64,000 nucleotides of DNA, taken from NCBI GenBank assembly GCA_028673005.1, contig CM054112.1, forward strand, positions 25,781,624-25,845,623. Direction: 5' to 3'. The stretch comes from Tanypteryx hageni (Eukaryota; Arthropoda; Insecta; Odonata; Petaluridae). A program made the position numbers and the translations under genes. Shown here piece by piece: positions 34,692-46,700 of this stretch (positions are counted from its first letter, which is position 1; every line of letters starts with the position of its first letter). Under the pieces are notes generated by a model, which made no database searches, was not told the origin of the DNA, and saw nothing but the letters and a program-made list of their open reading frames with translations.

Positions 34692-34790
34692 ATGTCTTCT
34701 GGAACACCGTGGACGAAATTCAAAGGAATGAAAATTTCAAATGGCTGTTCTGAGCAGTCCACTAACACGGAGGAATCGGGAGATGATGCG
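34692..34790 (+). CDS. EED: EED coding exon 1
   Basis: Residues 1-33, starting [12 protein letters not shown] and ending EESGDDA before donor GTAATG. The N-terminal tail is poorly conserved in the family, so this exon is supported by the in-phase splice and by the acidic/Ser-rich composition rather than by strong homology. Confidence 0.8.
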
Positions 34791-37700
34791 GTAATGTTGG
34801 ATTTATCTGTGAAACTTCCGGAAAACCTGTCTTGGATTCCAGCCGCCTAAGGTGTGCTGTAGATTTCCACCGAATTTGTCGATATTATTTGGCTCATGAG
34901 CTTAAATATATTTTGAATCTAAATTTTTTCACTTTCATCTGTTTGTATTGATGCGTTTAGCAAAATCTTATTAGGCGACTTAGAAGCATTTTGGGCGAAA
35001 GTCTTAGAATTTTAGTGCATCTGCAAATCTCTGCATGGAATGAACGTATGCTAGGTCTTGAGGTTTAATTTGTCTCCAAGGAATGTTCTATGTTATGAAC
35101 AAATTTTTGCTGTGATTTTTTATTTTATTCGGAAGTACTTACAAATGATATTTTTGTATTGCGTATTTCTAAATATTTGTGCATACAGTTTTTTGAAAAA
35201 TGATTGTCTACGTTGTATAGGACGAAACTTCAAGTGTTGGTAGTGCCTCAACAACTGACAATACTTCTCGCAGTGAAACACCCACCAATCGTGGAAGAAA
35301 AGGGCGTCGAGGCAGGAAAAAAAGTAAAATAGTTAACACAATGAAACTACAATACAAATTCACGTAAGTTTTACAACAAAACGGAAGAGTTTTTAATTCA
35401 CTGCAATTTCTATATCGTATTCAAATCAATTTACTGTGTACGCTTTGTTTTTATGACGATTTAAATATAAGCATTTCATATTTACTTGCAATATCGGTTA
35501 TCGTAATGCTAGTAATGTCATTTCACATTGCCAGAAATGTTAATGTAAATGAACCATGTCAGCGTTTCAGGCTGCTTCAAGCGCTCATTGATGCTTCGAA
35601 ATCGCCAAAAGTGTATATATGTTTACTTTTTACATTACGTATCACCATGCATCCTTTGATTTTTGACCTCAAACTGGCGGTACTTGATCTAACAACATGT
35701 CTTCCCAAATAGTGCAGCTCTGGCCTCTTTTGGATTATTGGTTACTATATATGAAATTATTGCAATGGTGTATTAGTTATCTAATGTTTACAGTGACTTT
35801 AGGCGTTGATCATATGAATGAGTAAAGTCTTGCTTGTTTTATTTATTAATTTTAATGATCTCAAGAAAAAACTGACAAATGTTTGCATTTGTTAAATCTT
35901 CACAGGTGTAGTGTAAAAGAAGATCATGGGCTGCCTTTGTTTGGTGCTCAATTCAATCATCACTTGAGTAAAGGTCAGCCATTGATCTTTGCTGCAGTTG
36001 GAAGTAATAGGGTGACTGTTTATGAATGTCCTGAAGGGGGAGGCATTAAACTTCTTCAGTGTTATGCTGATCCAGACGTATCCTTCTGTAAAATTATGCT
36101 TTAAAGAATTGTCTGGTGACCTATTTTAGGGTATTTTCAGCAGAAGTTTAGCTTAGCCTTGTGGGTTTTTACACTGTTTGTCTTCCACATAAAGTATGTT
36201 TGTATAACTTTTAAGGTAATATTATATACTATTCTTTAACTGAAGTCTTAGATTGATGAAAATTATTATACATGTGCTTGGTCATTGGATGAAGAAACAG
36301 GAAAACCATTGTTGGCAGTTGCAGGATCTCGTGGAATCATAAGAATTTTTAGTCCTGCTTCTATGTCTTGTATACGGCATTATATTGGTATATTCATATT
36401 TCTAGTTTCACATTTGTTTAAATTATTACCCTGAAAATAATAATTTGTTTAGCACATTCATTGATTTTCTGAATTATACAATAAAATAATTACCTTTTAT
36501 CCTTTCATATAGTTGTCTTGCTACCTTAAGGAATATCTTATTCAACTTAAAAAGGTTTCCTGATCCACATATTAGAAGCAAGACAATCAGAAAGAAGTGG
36601 ATTGATTGTATGTTTATAGTCTTAATATTTAAATGTTAAATGAAGAGGCTTTCCATTTGACATCAGTGGTTCCCAAACTTTTTGTAGGAATGGTACAGTT
36701 TCAAAGATAAACTGAAATTCACCACACCCCAGGCTTGTAGCAAGATTTTATATTTTTACGAATGAGTATTACAACCTTTGGATGCATCCATTTGTTTACA
36801 CTACACCATAATTATTTCATTAAAAGAAAAATTATTGCCATAATGACCTGCCAACCCTTCTAAGTTGTTTACTTATATGTATGCAAAACAAAGATTTTTC
36901 GTGGCATCTCTGAAAATCAGCTATGGCACCCAGTTTGGAAACCACTGGTCCACATTAATGAAATAGTCAACCTTGCATATAATGTTATTGAATGCTCTAG
37001 GAGAGATAGCTGCTGAAAATTGCCAAGAAGATTTTATTAACTATTGAATTTCACTTCTTATTTATTTTAGGTAATGACATTTTTGTTTTGTTTTCCACAT
37101 TCAGGATTATTAAACACTTGAATATAGTTTATATCTTTCAAACATATACTCATAAGGAGAATTATAAAATAGAAGTAATTGAATCTGTGTCAACTATAAT
37201 ATTATTGTCAATAGTTTTATTGAAAATTTAGTTTTTTAAAACCTTGTAACTCATGGAGCCATCCTTGATAGGTATTTTTTGTATGCAAAAAGCACCATCT
37301 TATCTAGCCTTGTGAACTTCTCTTCTCCTTGTCAGTCTCCTAAGATTAGCACCTTTATTAAGTAAAGACAAAATTCTCTGGCATTGCCAAGGAGAAAGAA
37401 ATTCAACATGAGCTAACTTATACCCAGTAATATGGTAAACTGCAAAGATTTGATTTATGAAAAGCTGGAAATATTTCTACAAGAGAGAAATCAAATAAGA
37501 TAGAATAATTTTAAGTGAATATTAAAATTTGCTTCAAGCTTGTGTTCTTATGCTAAACAGTTTCATTGTTTTGTTATGCTAAAATCGTTTGATTCTAGTA
37601 ATACGATATAGCTGTTTCATTTTTACACTGGTATGATATGTGCTTACATAATTTTAAATATAAAATTTACATGATACTTTTAAATTATACAGACGATACT

Positions 37701-40700
37701 TTTTAATAAAACTCCGTTTGAAAAGTTAAAATTTTTAAACATATGAAATAATTTGAATTTTATTTGCAGCTGCACCTTCAGGATTGTCAGATTGATTTTT
37801 GATAATATCTTGTGACAACTGCAAATGATGTAACAGCATTTACATATATTTATAGCTCTTAGGATGAAACTTACCATCAACTCTTTGGAATGACACTTTT
37901 TACTTATAGTTATGTGATTTTTACTTAATTTAGTGGTGTAATGGCAAAATATGGCTTTCAAGGACAGAGAAATTTGGAATTTCTTTGTTTTTAGTTCGTT
38001 ATTGCTTGCTCTCTAAATTCTTAAGTGATTTTGTTTGAATACTAGGTCATGGACATGCCATTAATGAACTCAAGTTCCATCCTCGTGATCCAAATCTTCT
38101 TTTGTCTGTCTCCAAGGACCATGCCCTCCGTCTTTGGAACATAAAAACTGACCTTTGTATTGCAATTTTTGGTGGTGTGGAAGGCCATCGTGATGAAGTA
38201 CTCAGTGCTGTAAGTAGTATTTTCATCTTATCTCTACATGGTGGTATCTAATTGAATCAAAATAATGGTCTGTTCAAGTTCAATTATTCCGCACAACTGT
38301 AATGCCATGTTATCATCATTTCAGGATCATCTCTAGAGATAAGCATGTGGTTTCCAATAACTATAGAATCAATTTCACCATTTTACAATGCTTTCCTTTC
38401 TTTTAGCTTTCAGATTATCCCAATCAACTGTATCGTTTTACAGGATTGTGCTTTTCTGTTTGCGACCAAGTTTTTTACAAGCAATGCATGGTTGGATTTT
38501 GGTTTAACTTTTGCTGAATATTTCAGCATGAATGGAATTTTAAAATCATATTCCAACAGCTTAACTTTCCTAAAACTTGCATTTTACACTTTAAAAGGTA
38601 TTTCTGGTTTTTTAATTTTAAATGCATATGAAATAATGCATGATTTTCATTCTAATGTTTTTCTTTGTAATTTACAATTATTTAGAAAATATCCTAAATT
38701 TATATGAATTAATATCAGTAAAAATAAAAACCAATTCACACAAATATTATAAAAACAGAATCATTTCCCAAGTGTAGATAACAACTCTCAGAAATAATAT
38801 TTTGTTTGTTGTTTTTGTAATTTCTTCCAGTCAGAAAAGAGTGTAGTTAGACCAGACACACGTAAATGAGGCAGTTTGCACAATGTATATTGCACCAATA
38901 TTTTCTGTTTGTAATATCAGATATAATAAAAGGCAGTTCTCATTTTGTATTTGTGTTATGCTGACGGTCACGTCTCTGGTGGCAAATTATCATTTGACAA
39001 GAGTAACTGGAGAAGATAAGTATGATTTTGACTATTTTTTCGCAATATACTGGGATCTATCTCTCGCACATTTTAAAAATGTTATCAACTCTTATAAGAT
39101 CATCCCACGAGTGTTTACTTTCTTCATATGATTAACTCGGGCACGAGTCTAGCGTATTAATCATTTGCATTTTAAAATTACTTAGATTCATCATAGGAGT
39201 TTTGGACTTAAAACAAAGAATGCCTAAAAGAATGAAAATTATTTTCCTGCCATCAATTTTCGGGTAAGAGTCGAATCAGTCCATAAATCCGTTTTTAATG
39301 CAATAATTTGACATTTTTACGTGAAAAATCTGTCAGTCAAAGTGATTTGCATTGTTGCCAGTTTCATCTAATTGTGAATGATTGACTGGAATCAGTCGCA
39401 TATCTCCTCATATTCACAATGCTATTTTGTAGTTTATACAATACCTTGATAACAATAAACTATACAACAGCAAGAAAAATGAAGAAATATCCCATTATTC
39501 ATTGACATTGTGCTTATAAGTGTTCTTAAGTCAGATATAGAGATTTAAATTGCTTAATTTTTGGAAGATTTTGAGTACATCTGTAAGAGATGAGTAAGTT
39601 TTGGTGTAGTTTCACTTGCTTTGTGTATCTTTTGTTATATTTGTAGTTTATAAATGAAATTTGTTTTCCAATCAAAATTTATTGCAATATCTGAGGCAAA
39701 AAAACAAATTTGGGTTAAGATTTGATATTAAATCTGTTCCCAAATTTTAACTGGCAACAATATATTCAAGTTTCATTAATTATAGATACAGAACTATAGC
39801 ATATACACCCAATCCCTGATAAACACGAATTCTACCAACACAATTTCGGTTTAACACGATTTTTAAAGTAGGACTGGTTTTCGACTAATACGACTGGTCG
39901 TGTTATGTTCCTGCAAAAGGTCTAGAAAACGGAAACAAAGTTTCGGCCTGCTCTTCGTTAATTACAGATGACAATGAGCCCATTATCGTAACATCTGATC
40001 CAGATAATGAATATGACAATTACTATGAATCTGATGCAGAAGGCGAGGGATTTCATGATTTTTAAACTGCAATGTAGAAAAATACCATTCTTGAATTTTT
40101 AAAAATCTCCTTCGAGTATTTTTGTATTTTTCTATAGATTGTATGTTGTTATCTTTTGCAAAAATTTTTCATATGTTAAAACAAAAATATTTAATTCTTA
40201 GTTATTTGTTGTTTAAAATTATCATTTTTCAAATCTTCTAAATAACATCTGCTAAATAAATGGTGAACAGCTGATTCAAAATGGTCGTCATCTACATCGA
40301 AAAATACGCTGGAGTTTATAATTCACATTTTATTGGTGGTCGGAATAAGAAAAAGTTACATCACTAGAGCAAAAACTAGATGTACTTAAGCGCTGTGAAA
40401 ACAATGAAGAAACACGTGATATTGTTCGTCATACAGGTCTTAACGAAGCAACGCTACAAACCATCCACGTTATCATTGGTTCTTTTCTGTGAAAATAAGT
40501 TACATGTATGAAATATAGATAATTAAAAAACGCAAAGCATTAACGAAAGTATAATCATAATAAAGGAATTAAATTTTTAAAATGTCAATCAGGTTCGGAT
40601 GCTGGAATGCATTTGAATTTACATTATTTCTTATGAGAAATTCGTGTCCAACTAACACGATTTCACCTTACACGAATTTTTTAAGAATGCATCTGTCGTG

Positions 40701-43700
40701 TTAGTTTGGGAATGGGTGTATATATACCTACACCAAAGGAGATAATTCATTTCTAGGATTTTTCCACAAATAGTAAATTTTAATAATTGGATACTAACAC
40801 AATGCAGCTTTTGAGTAGTCATTGCCAAAAATAAACAGGCATTTTCCCAGTGGTGATAATATTATTTACTATGAATACTAGCGATTTTTAAATCCTATTT
40901 CGTAAAAAAGTAGTATATGCCCAAATGTAAGCCAACCTCCCAAAAATTTCAACCATTTTTTGAAAAAAAAGTAAATTTCGTAGATTTTATGCTGAAGTGT
41001 GACGGGCATGCATGCACGGCCTATAATAGATTATTGGAGATCGAAGAATAGAGTAGGAAATGGTTTAATTGTTGACATTTGAAATATTACTCCAATTAAT
41101 AATTTCGCGTTGTCCATTAATGTTCCATATTCAGTTACTATAATTTCATTCATCTTCATTTTCACACAAGGTCAAATGAAGCAATAGCGACCCTGCAAAG
41201 ATAATTTTTAATCCAAGTCTATTTCCATTGAAATTAGCATTTACATTGCCTTAAGAAATTGCATTATACATGTTCATATCGTATATGGTATATCGTGTAT
41301 AACTTCACACATGTTTTACCGTAATTCAAATAGTTGAGCATCAAAAGCTATCATCGCTTAATAGGAACTCCTTTTAATGACTAATGAAAAATAATACAAA
41401 TTGCTAACTATTCTTAATGAAATCCAATAGCATTTAGAAACGAAAGAACAGGTAACAACGGCAACAAAATACGGGTACTGCTAAATTCAATATTCTAGCT
41501 TAATTATTTATTCATTAATATTCATTGTAGGACAAATATTTAATTTACGAAAGATTGGACTATTTTCGAATTTTTATCTCCAAAACTATAACTCATAATT
41601 ATGTGATCTCGCAATTACCTTGTAGTAAATGTTGTCCTCGATCTGAATAAATTTTTTAATATATACCTCATAGATCATATAAGAGCTTGGAAGAGAAATA
41701 TATGGATTTTTAATTTATTGTTGTTTGCTGAGAGAAGTTTTAGCCATCGATGTAAACAAAATATGCAATGTTTTACTCTGGATTTTCTCGAATTTTTATC
41801 TCTGAAGCCATAACTTGTAATTATGTGGTCTTGCAGACAATTTTGTAGTTAATGGTGTCCTCTAGCAGAATACATTTTTTAATCTATATATTATAGATCT
41901 TATAAGGGCGTGGAATAAAAAACATGAATTTTAATTGTTGTTTGCTGAGAGAACCATCTTAGAGATGAATGTAAACAAAATATGTGATTTTATGTTTCAT
42001 ATTTTTTTGGATTTTTATCTCCAAAATTTTAACCCCCTAATTATGTGGTCTCCCAGACTTTCTTGTAGTAAATGTTGTTCTCTATCCGAATACATTTTTA
42101 AATCTATACCTTACAGATCATATAAGAGCTAGGGAGAGAATAGTAAGGTATTTCATTGTTGATTGATGGATGCCATTTAATGAGATACAAGTGTAAGTTT
42201 ATTAAAGTAATTATGTAAAGTGGAAGCTCTAATTGACGGATTCAGTTCAAAATCACAATTGGGCAATAAATTTTAATAACAATCACTCGTACTTAATTAA
42301 AATCAGTCCAGCAGTTTAGAAGATGAAGTTACGATGGAAGGATGAACGAGATGTGCCCATAAGGCATTCTGCTACTCCCACTTTGCTGGTAAAGAAGGCC
42401 TAAAAATGCTTGAAAATGAGGAGAGTAGAATTAATGAAGCTGGTGCTGATGATTAATCTGGTTTACAAAGAGTAACAAATCAGTCTAATACTAGCCATCA
42501 CCGTCTGTCTACTAGCGGACCACCTATGTCAATGAAAGCAATGGAGAAAACACCTTTAGCACTCAAAAGAAAGTTTAACCAAGCTCAGAATATGAATGAA
42601 TCATACTTAGACAGCATCACTTCCAGTGAAAGTGAATGATTAGGTAAGACATTTGCAAGGGCTTTTTATGCATCCATTTACCCTCTTTTTCTCACAGAAA
42701 AATATAGATATACACTCTGCATGCAAGCTAGCATCCCGCAATGCTCTTTCAAATCATCTTCTTGAAGCTGAATACAGTAAAATCCCTTATTTACACTTTT
42801 CTAAGGAACTGGGATAAAAATTGTAAATTACGAGAAAGTGCAAATTGAGAGAAAAGGAAAAATAAGTAAACTGATTTTACTTTTAAACTCGCTCATTTGT
42901 AACACTAAAACTAACAATAAAATCAATGTTAAAAGAGCTAAGTTTATTAAAATATATGCCGAATTAAAATGCTAGTATAGTATGCTTAGGTTTCCATTAA
43001 ATTTCCCACATTGCATTTGTCTGGAAAATTGTACAGGGAGCAAAGGGAGGGGGTCGCATCTCTGTGACTTGCCTCCGGATGAAAGAACATAGCTATGCCA
43101 CTGGCCCCAGTGGCGTAGCCAGGGGGGTGCAAGGGTGCATGTGCACCCCCAAAACTGCTCCAAATAATATGAAATTTTCAGTGCGTTAACCAACACAGTA
43201 ATAATGTTAATTAAAACATCACCATAATATCAATATTAAATAATAGTTCTTTAAAATTCAATGAATTATTTGTGCGAGTTTTAATTTATATATTTTTATT
43301 ATTAAAAAATACTATAATGCTGCACCCCCCAAACCAAATCTCTGGCTATGCCACTGACCTTTAAACACTCAATCATCAATGGCTTTCTCATTTTTTGATA
43401 TACCTCATACTAGAGGTTTCTATTAAAGGATTTGTTTCAATAAGTTACCTTCCTTTTAAGCGCACTGCACCAGAAATAAGATGTCTTCACAGCTTCGAGT
43501 CTGTTTTTACTTTCTCCATATACATAGTATAGGGGAAAGTATTGTATTCATGAAAAAATCGACTTGAGATTTCAACGAAAATTCGCGTTTTGAGTTCCCC
43601 CGAACACGTTTTGACCATTTTCTCGATTATGTGTGTGATTGCTTTTTGTGGGGGCTCGAACTCAAAAACTATTAATCAGGTCAATGCGAAATTTTATATT

Positions 43701-46700
43701 TAACATTTTTATAAAAGTCACAAGAACTGATTAGTTTTTGGTAAAAATTTGTCAACCGGAAGTGGGTGTTTACTCTAATCACTTATCCATTATTTTGAAA
43801 TATTTGATAAATGTAAAAATGTTTTGGAATAAAAGTTGTAGGAAATTTAATATAATGCATTGTTTAAGAGATATCTTATATTCTTAGCTGCCACCACCAC
43901 GCCACCTACCAACGACTACTGTTAACAATTGACACTTAGTTACATCTTAGTAATGCTCCAATTTCTTTTCTTAATTGTTGGAGCTTTGTGGCTATATCCA
44001 ATATCAGAAGGCTATGGTTTGAGTTTATTTCTGTTATTTGTAGTCTAAAATTTTCTCGCAGTTTCTTAAAATATTTATTATTATGTAACCTATTTGGAAT
44101 TTGTAGAAATATTACAGATATGGAGAAAGTCATGTGGTGGCCACATTAGGTGATTTTTTGTATGTGCTATCAACCATTCATCTCTGCAAGAAATGTGGCT
44201 CTTACTCATAGCAGAACAATTTGATCTAAAAATTTTCTTAATAACATTTGTGTATTTATTTGTTGTACTAAATGACTCATAAGTTGAGAAATGCCACTCC
44301 AAAAATAACAATTTCGTAACCATCATTACGTAATCACCGTTTTCTCAGAGATTAAACCCTTAAGCTGCAGAAGTATAAATTACCCTATGTGCTTAAAATA
44401 TGTTTTACGGATACTACTTCCTTCCCTTATACCTCTGGTTTTAATTATGCTTGGAATCACTCTGAATGTCTTTCGTCGTCTGAAATCTAATAACTCATGT
44501 ATAAGGGATTTAAGGAGACAATGACTTGACTGGTTCTCATGTGAAATCGTGTTAAATTACAGTGTAGACTGTTTTGTGTGGCATGTTGTTATCTGCCATA
44601 TACATTGTGGCCAGAATCGACCTTGAGGCGTCAAACATTGTTTTGGCCAGACCGGCAGGCAGGGTGTTGCAAGTGTTGAGCGGCGCCTTAAGTCTGGAGC
44701 ACATTCCTAAATTTGTAGATGTCGTAAATCCAGAGAGGCATAAGTCGAGGACTGACTGTATTTCCGTATCTAGATGCACTGTTTATGCTCTGCTAGTGTG
44801 ATTTACGTATGAGGTTTTGAAGTTTTCACCCAAAAGAGTTCATATTTCCGTCTCTAAGTAGGCTGATCCTGAGTAGCATTGTGCCATCTGTTAACATGAG
44901 TGGTTTCGAAAAGAAAGAGTTCATATTTTTGCCTCTAGGGGTGCTGTTCCTACTCTGCCGCCATTTTCGAAATCTTCACCCAAAGAGTTTGGATTTTTTT
45001 GCAAAGCTAAGCCAAAAATGTTAAAAACTGATGGGAATCGCATGCTAAATTGTTTTTAAAAATTGGAATTTCTAACGTAAAATGACACGAGTAGCAGGAA
45101 AACTTAAAATGAAATAATGTAAATACATGGTTTTACTTACATTGAAATCATAGGAAAATTGATGGAAAACGTACATTTCGATAATGTAAATACTGGGTTT
45201 TACTGTATTTGAATACTCAACACCGTATAAAAGAATTCATCATTAAAGCACACACTATAACAATAGCCACAGATGTCTAATGTATGGGAAGAAAGCTTAG
45301 TTAATTATATTATTGCTTCTCCAACTCCACTGTTTTACAAATCTGTGGAGATTGGGGAGATCTGCCATACTGCAGAATATATAGCCAAGAGCATAATTGA
45401 AGTTGTGGACGAAGTTGGAAATGAGAAAGTGAGTGCTGTAATTACTGACAATGCTAGTAATATGAAAACTGCATGGAGGACTGTCAGTGGGAATTATCTC
45501 CATATTAACACATTGGGTTGTGCTGCTCATCAACTAAATTTGTTGTTTGAAGATGTCATGAAACTCACTTCTATTAACCCTCTTACTGTCATGAACCAAT
45601 TTAGCCAATATGATGTAGGCTTATTTTCGTTTAAATATAACTTCTTATTTTGATGACAAATGGCATAATCATTCATTCTGAATGATTCCTAATGCCTTCT
45701 TCCTTCTTTTTTATATAGATGTCTCTGCTAATTATGTGTTTCATTTATTTACTGAAATGATTATCGAGTCATATTTTTTATGCTAATCCTCTGAAAATCA
45801 ATATAAAAAAATTTGAGAAAGATTGTTGAGTTTCTTGACGAAAATAGTGATATTACTGAAGGTGAATTAACTATTGACAGCAAAACTGCTGTACTTAGAG
45901 ATGATGGTGATTACTTTATATTAATACTAAACGTGATTTTTTAATTTTTTTAAAGAGCAAAAAGAAGAACAATAATTTATATTGAAAATACAAGGTGTGT
46001 TTCAAGACTAAATTCATAAAAAATCAGAAATAAAGTTAAGGAAAAAAATTACCATTTATTGTTCGAAATACATCCCTTGACTATTTATACAAGAAATAGC
46101 TTGGTCTCTAAGTTTATTCATGGCGGTGTGGAATACTTCGGCCGGAATCGCATTCAGCTCCCTCTTCACATTCTGCTGGATTTCGGAAATGACTGCAAAA
46201 TGCTGCCCCTTCAATTTCAGTCGGGGAAACAAAAAATAATCCGCCGGGGCTAAATCTGGTGAATATGGGGGGTGGTGCAACACGGTGAACACTTTTCGGC
46301 TCAAAAACTGCTTCACAATTGCAGCATTGTGGGCTGGCGCATTGTTGTGGAGAAGGAACCAGTCGTTTGTTTGGTGAAATGCTGGTCTCACATGCTGAAT
46401 TCTCTTTAAAAGTCGGCCCATGACCTCTGTATAGAACGCAGAATTCACTGTATGACCTTCAGGAACAAATTCCTTGTGAATCACACCCTCGCAGTCGAAA
46501 AAAATTGTGAGCATCGTCTTTGTTTTAGACTTCTGAAATCTCAGTTTTTTCACTTTTGGAGAATTTTTGCCAACCCACTCGGCGCTCTGTCTCATTGTCT
46601 CTGGATCGTAAGTGAAGCACCAAGATTCATCGCTGGTAACGATTTTTTTTTAATTTGGGTCGCTTTTCGTCCTTTTGATCAGATCTTTGCAGCTCGCAAT

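Larger units (their letters stand above)
42775..45205. mobile_element. pogo/Tigger-like non-autonomous element, 2431 bp
   Basis: TA at 42773-42774 and 45206-45207. Ends CAGTAAAATCCCTTATTTAC and, inverted, CAGTAAAACCCAGTATTTAC. No transposase remains. It splits a hAT pseudogene and itself carries a 249-bp hAT MITE (43108-43356). A Tigger-like right end (GTCGAGGACTGACTG, 44744-44758) suggests yet another small insertion near 44560-44758. Confidence 0.75.

Noticed and set aside
34791..34850. Extension of EED exon 1 into intron 1 (frame open for 19 more codons)
   Set aside because: It ends at a TAA before exon 2, so it would truncate the protein. The GTAATG donor gives the in-phase join.
38345..38707. 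120-codon open frame in EED intron 5
   Set aside because: Hydrophobic Phe/Leu/Ile-rich composition expected from AT-rich DNA, with no motif or homology recognised.
44574..44801. 75-residue plus frame ([18 protein letters not shown])
   Set aside because: Lies within a transposon and ends in a Tigger-like terminus. No protein family is recognised.
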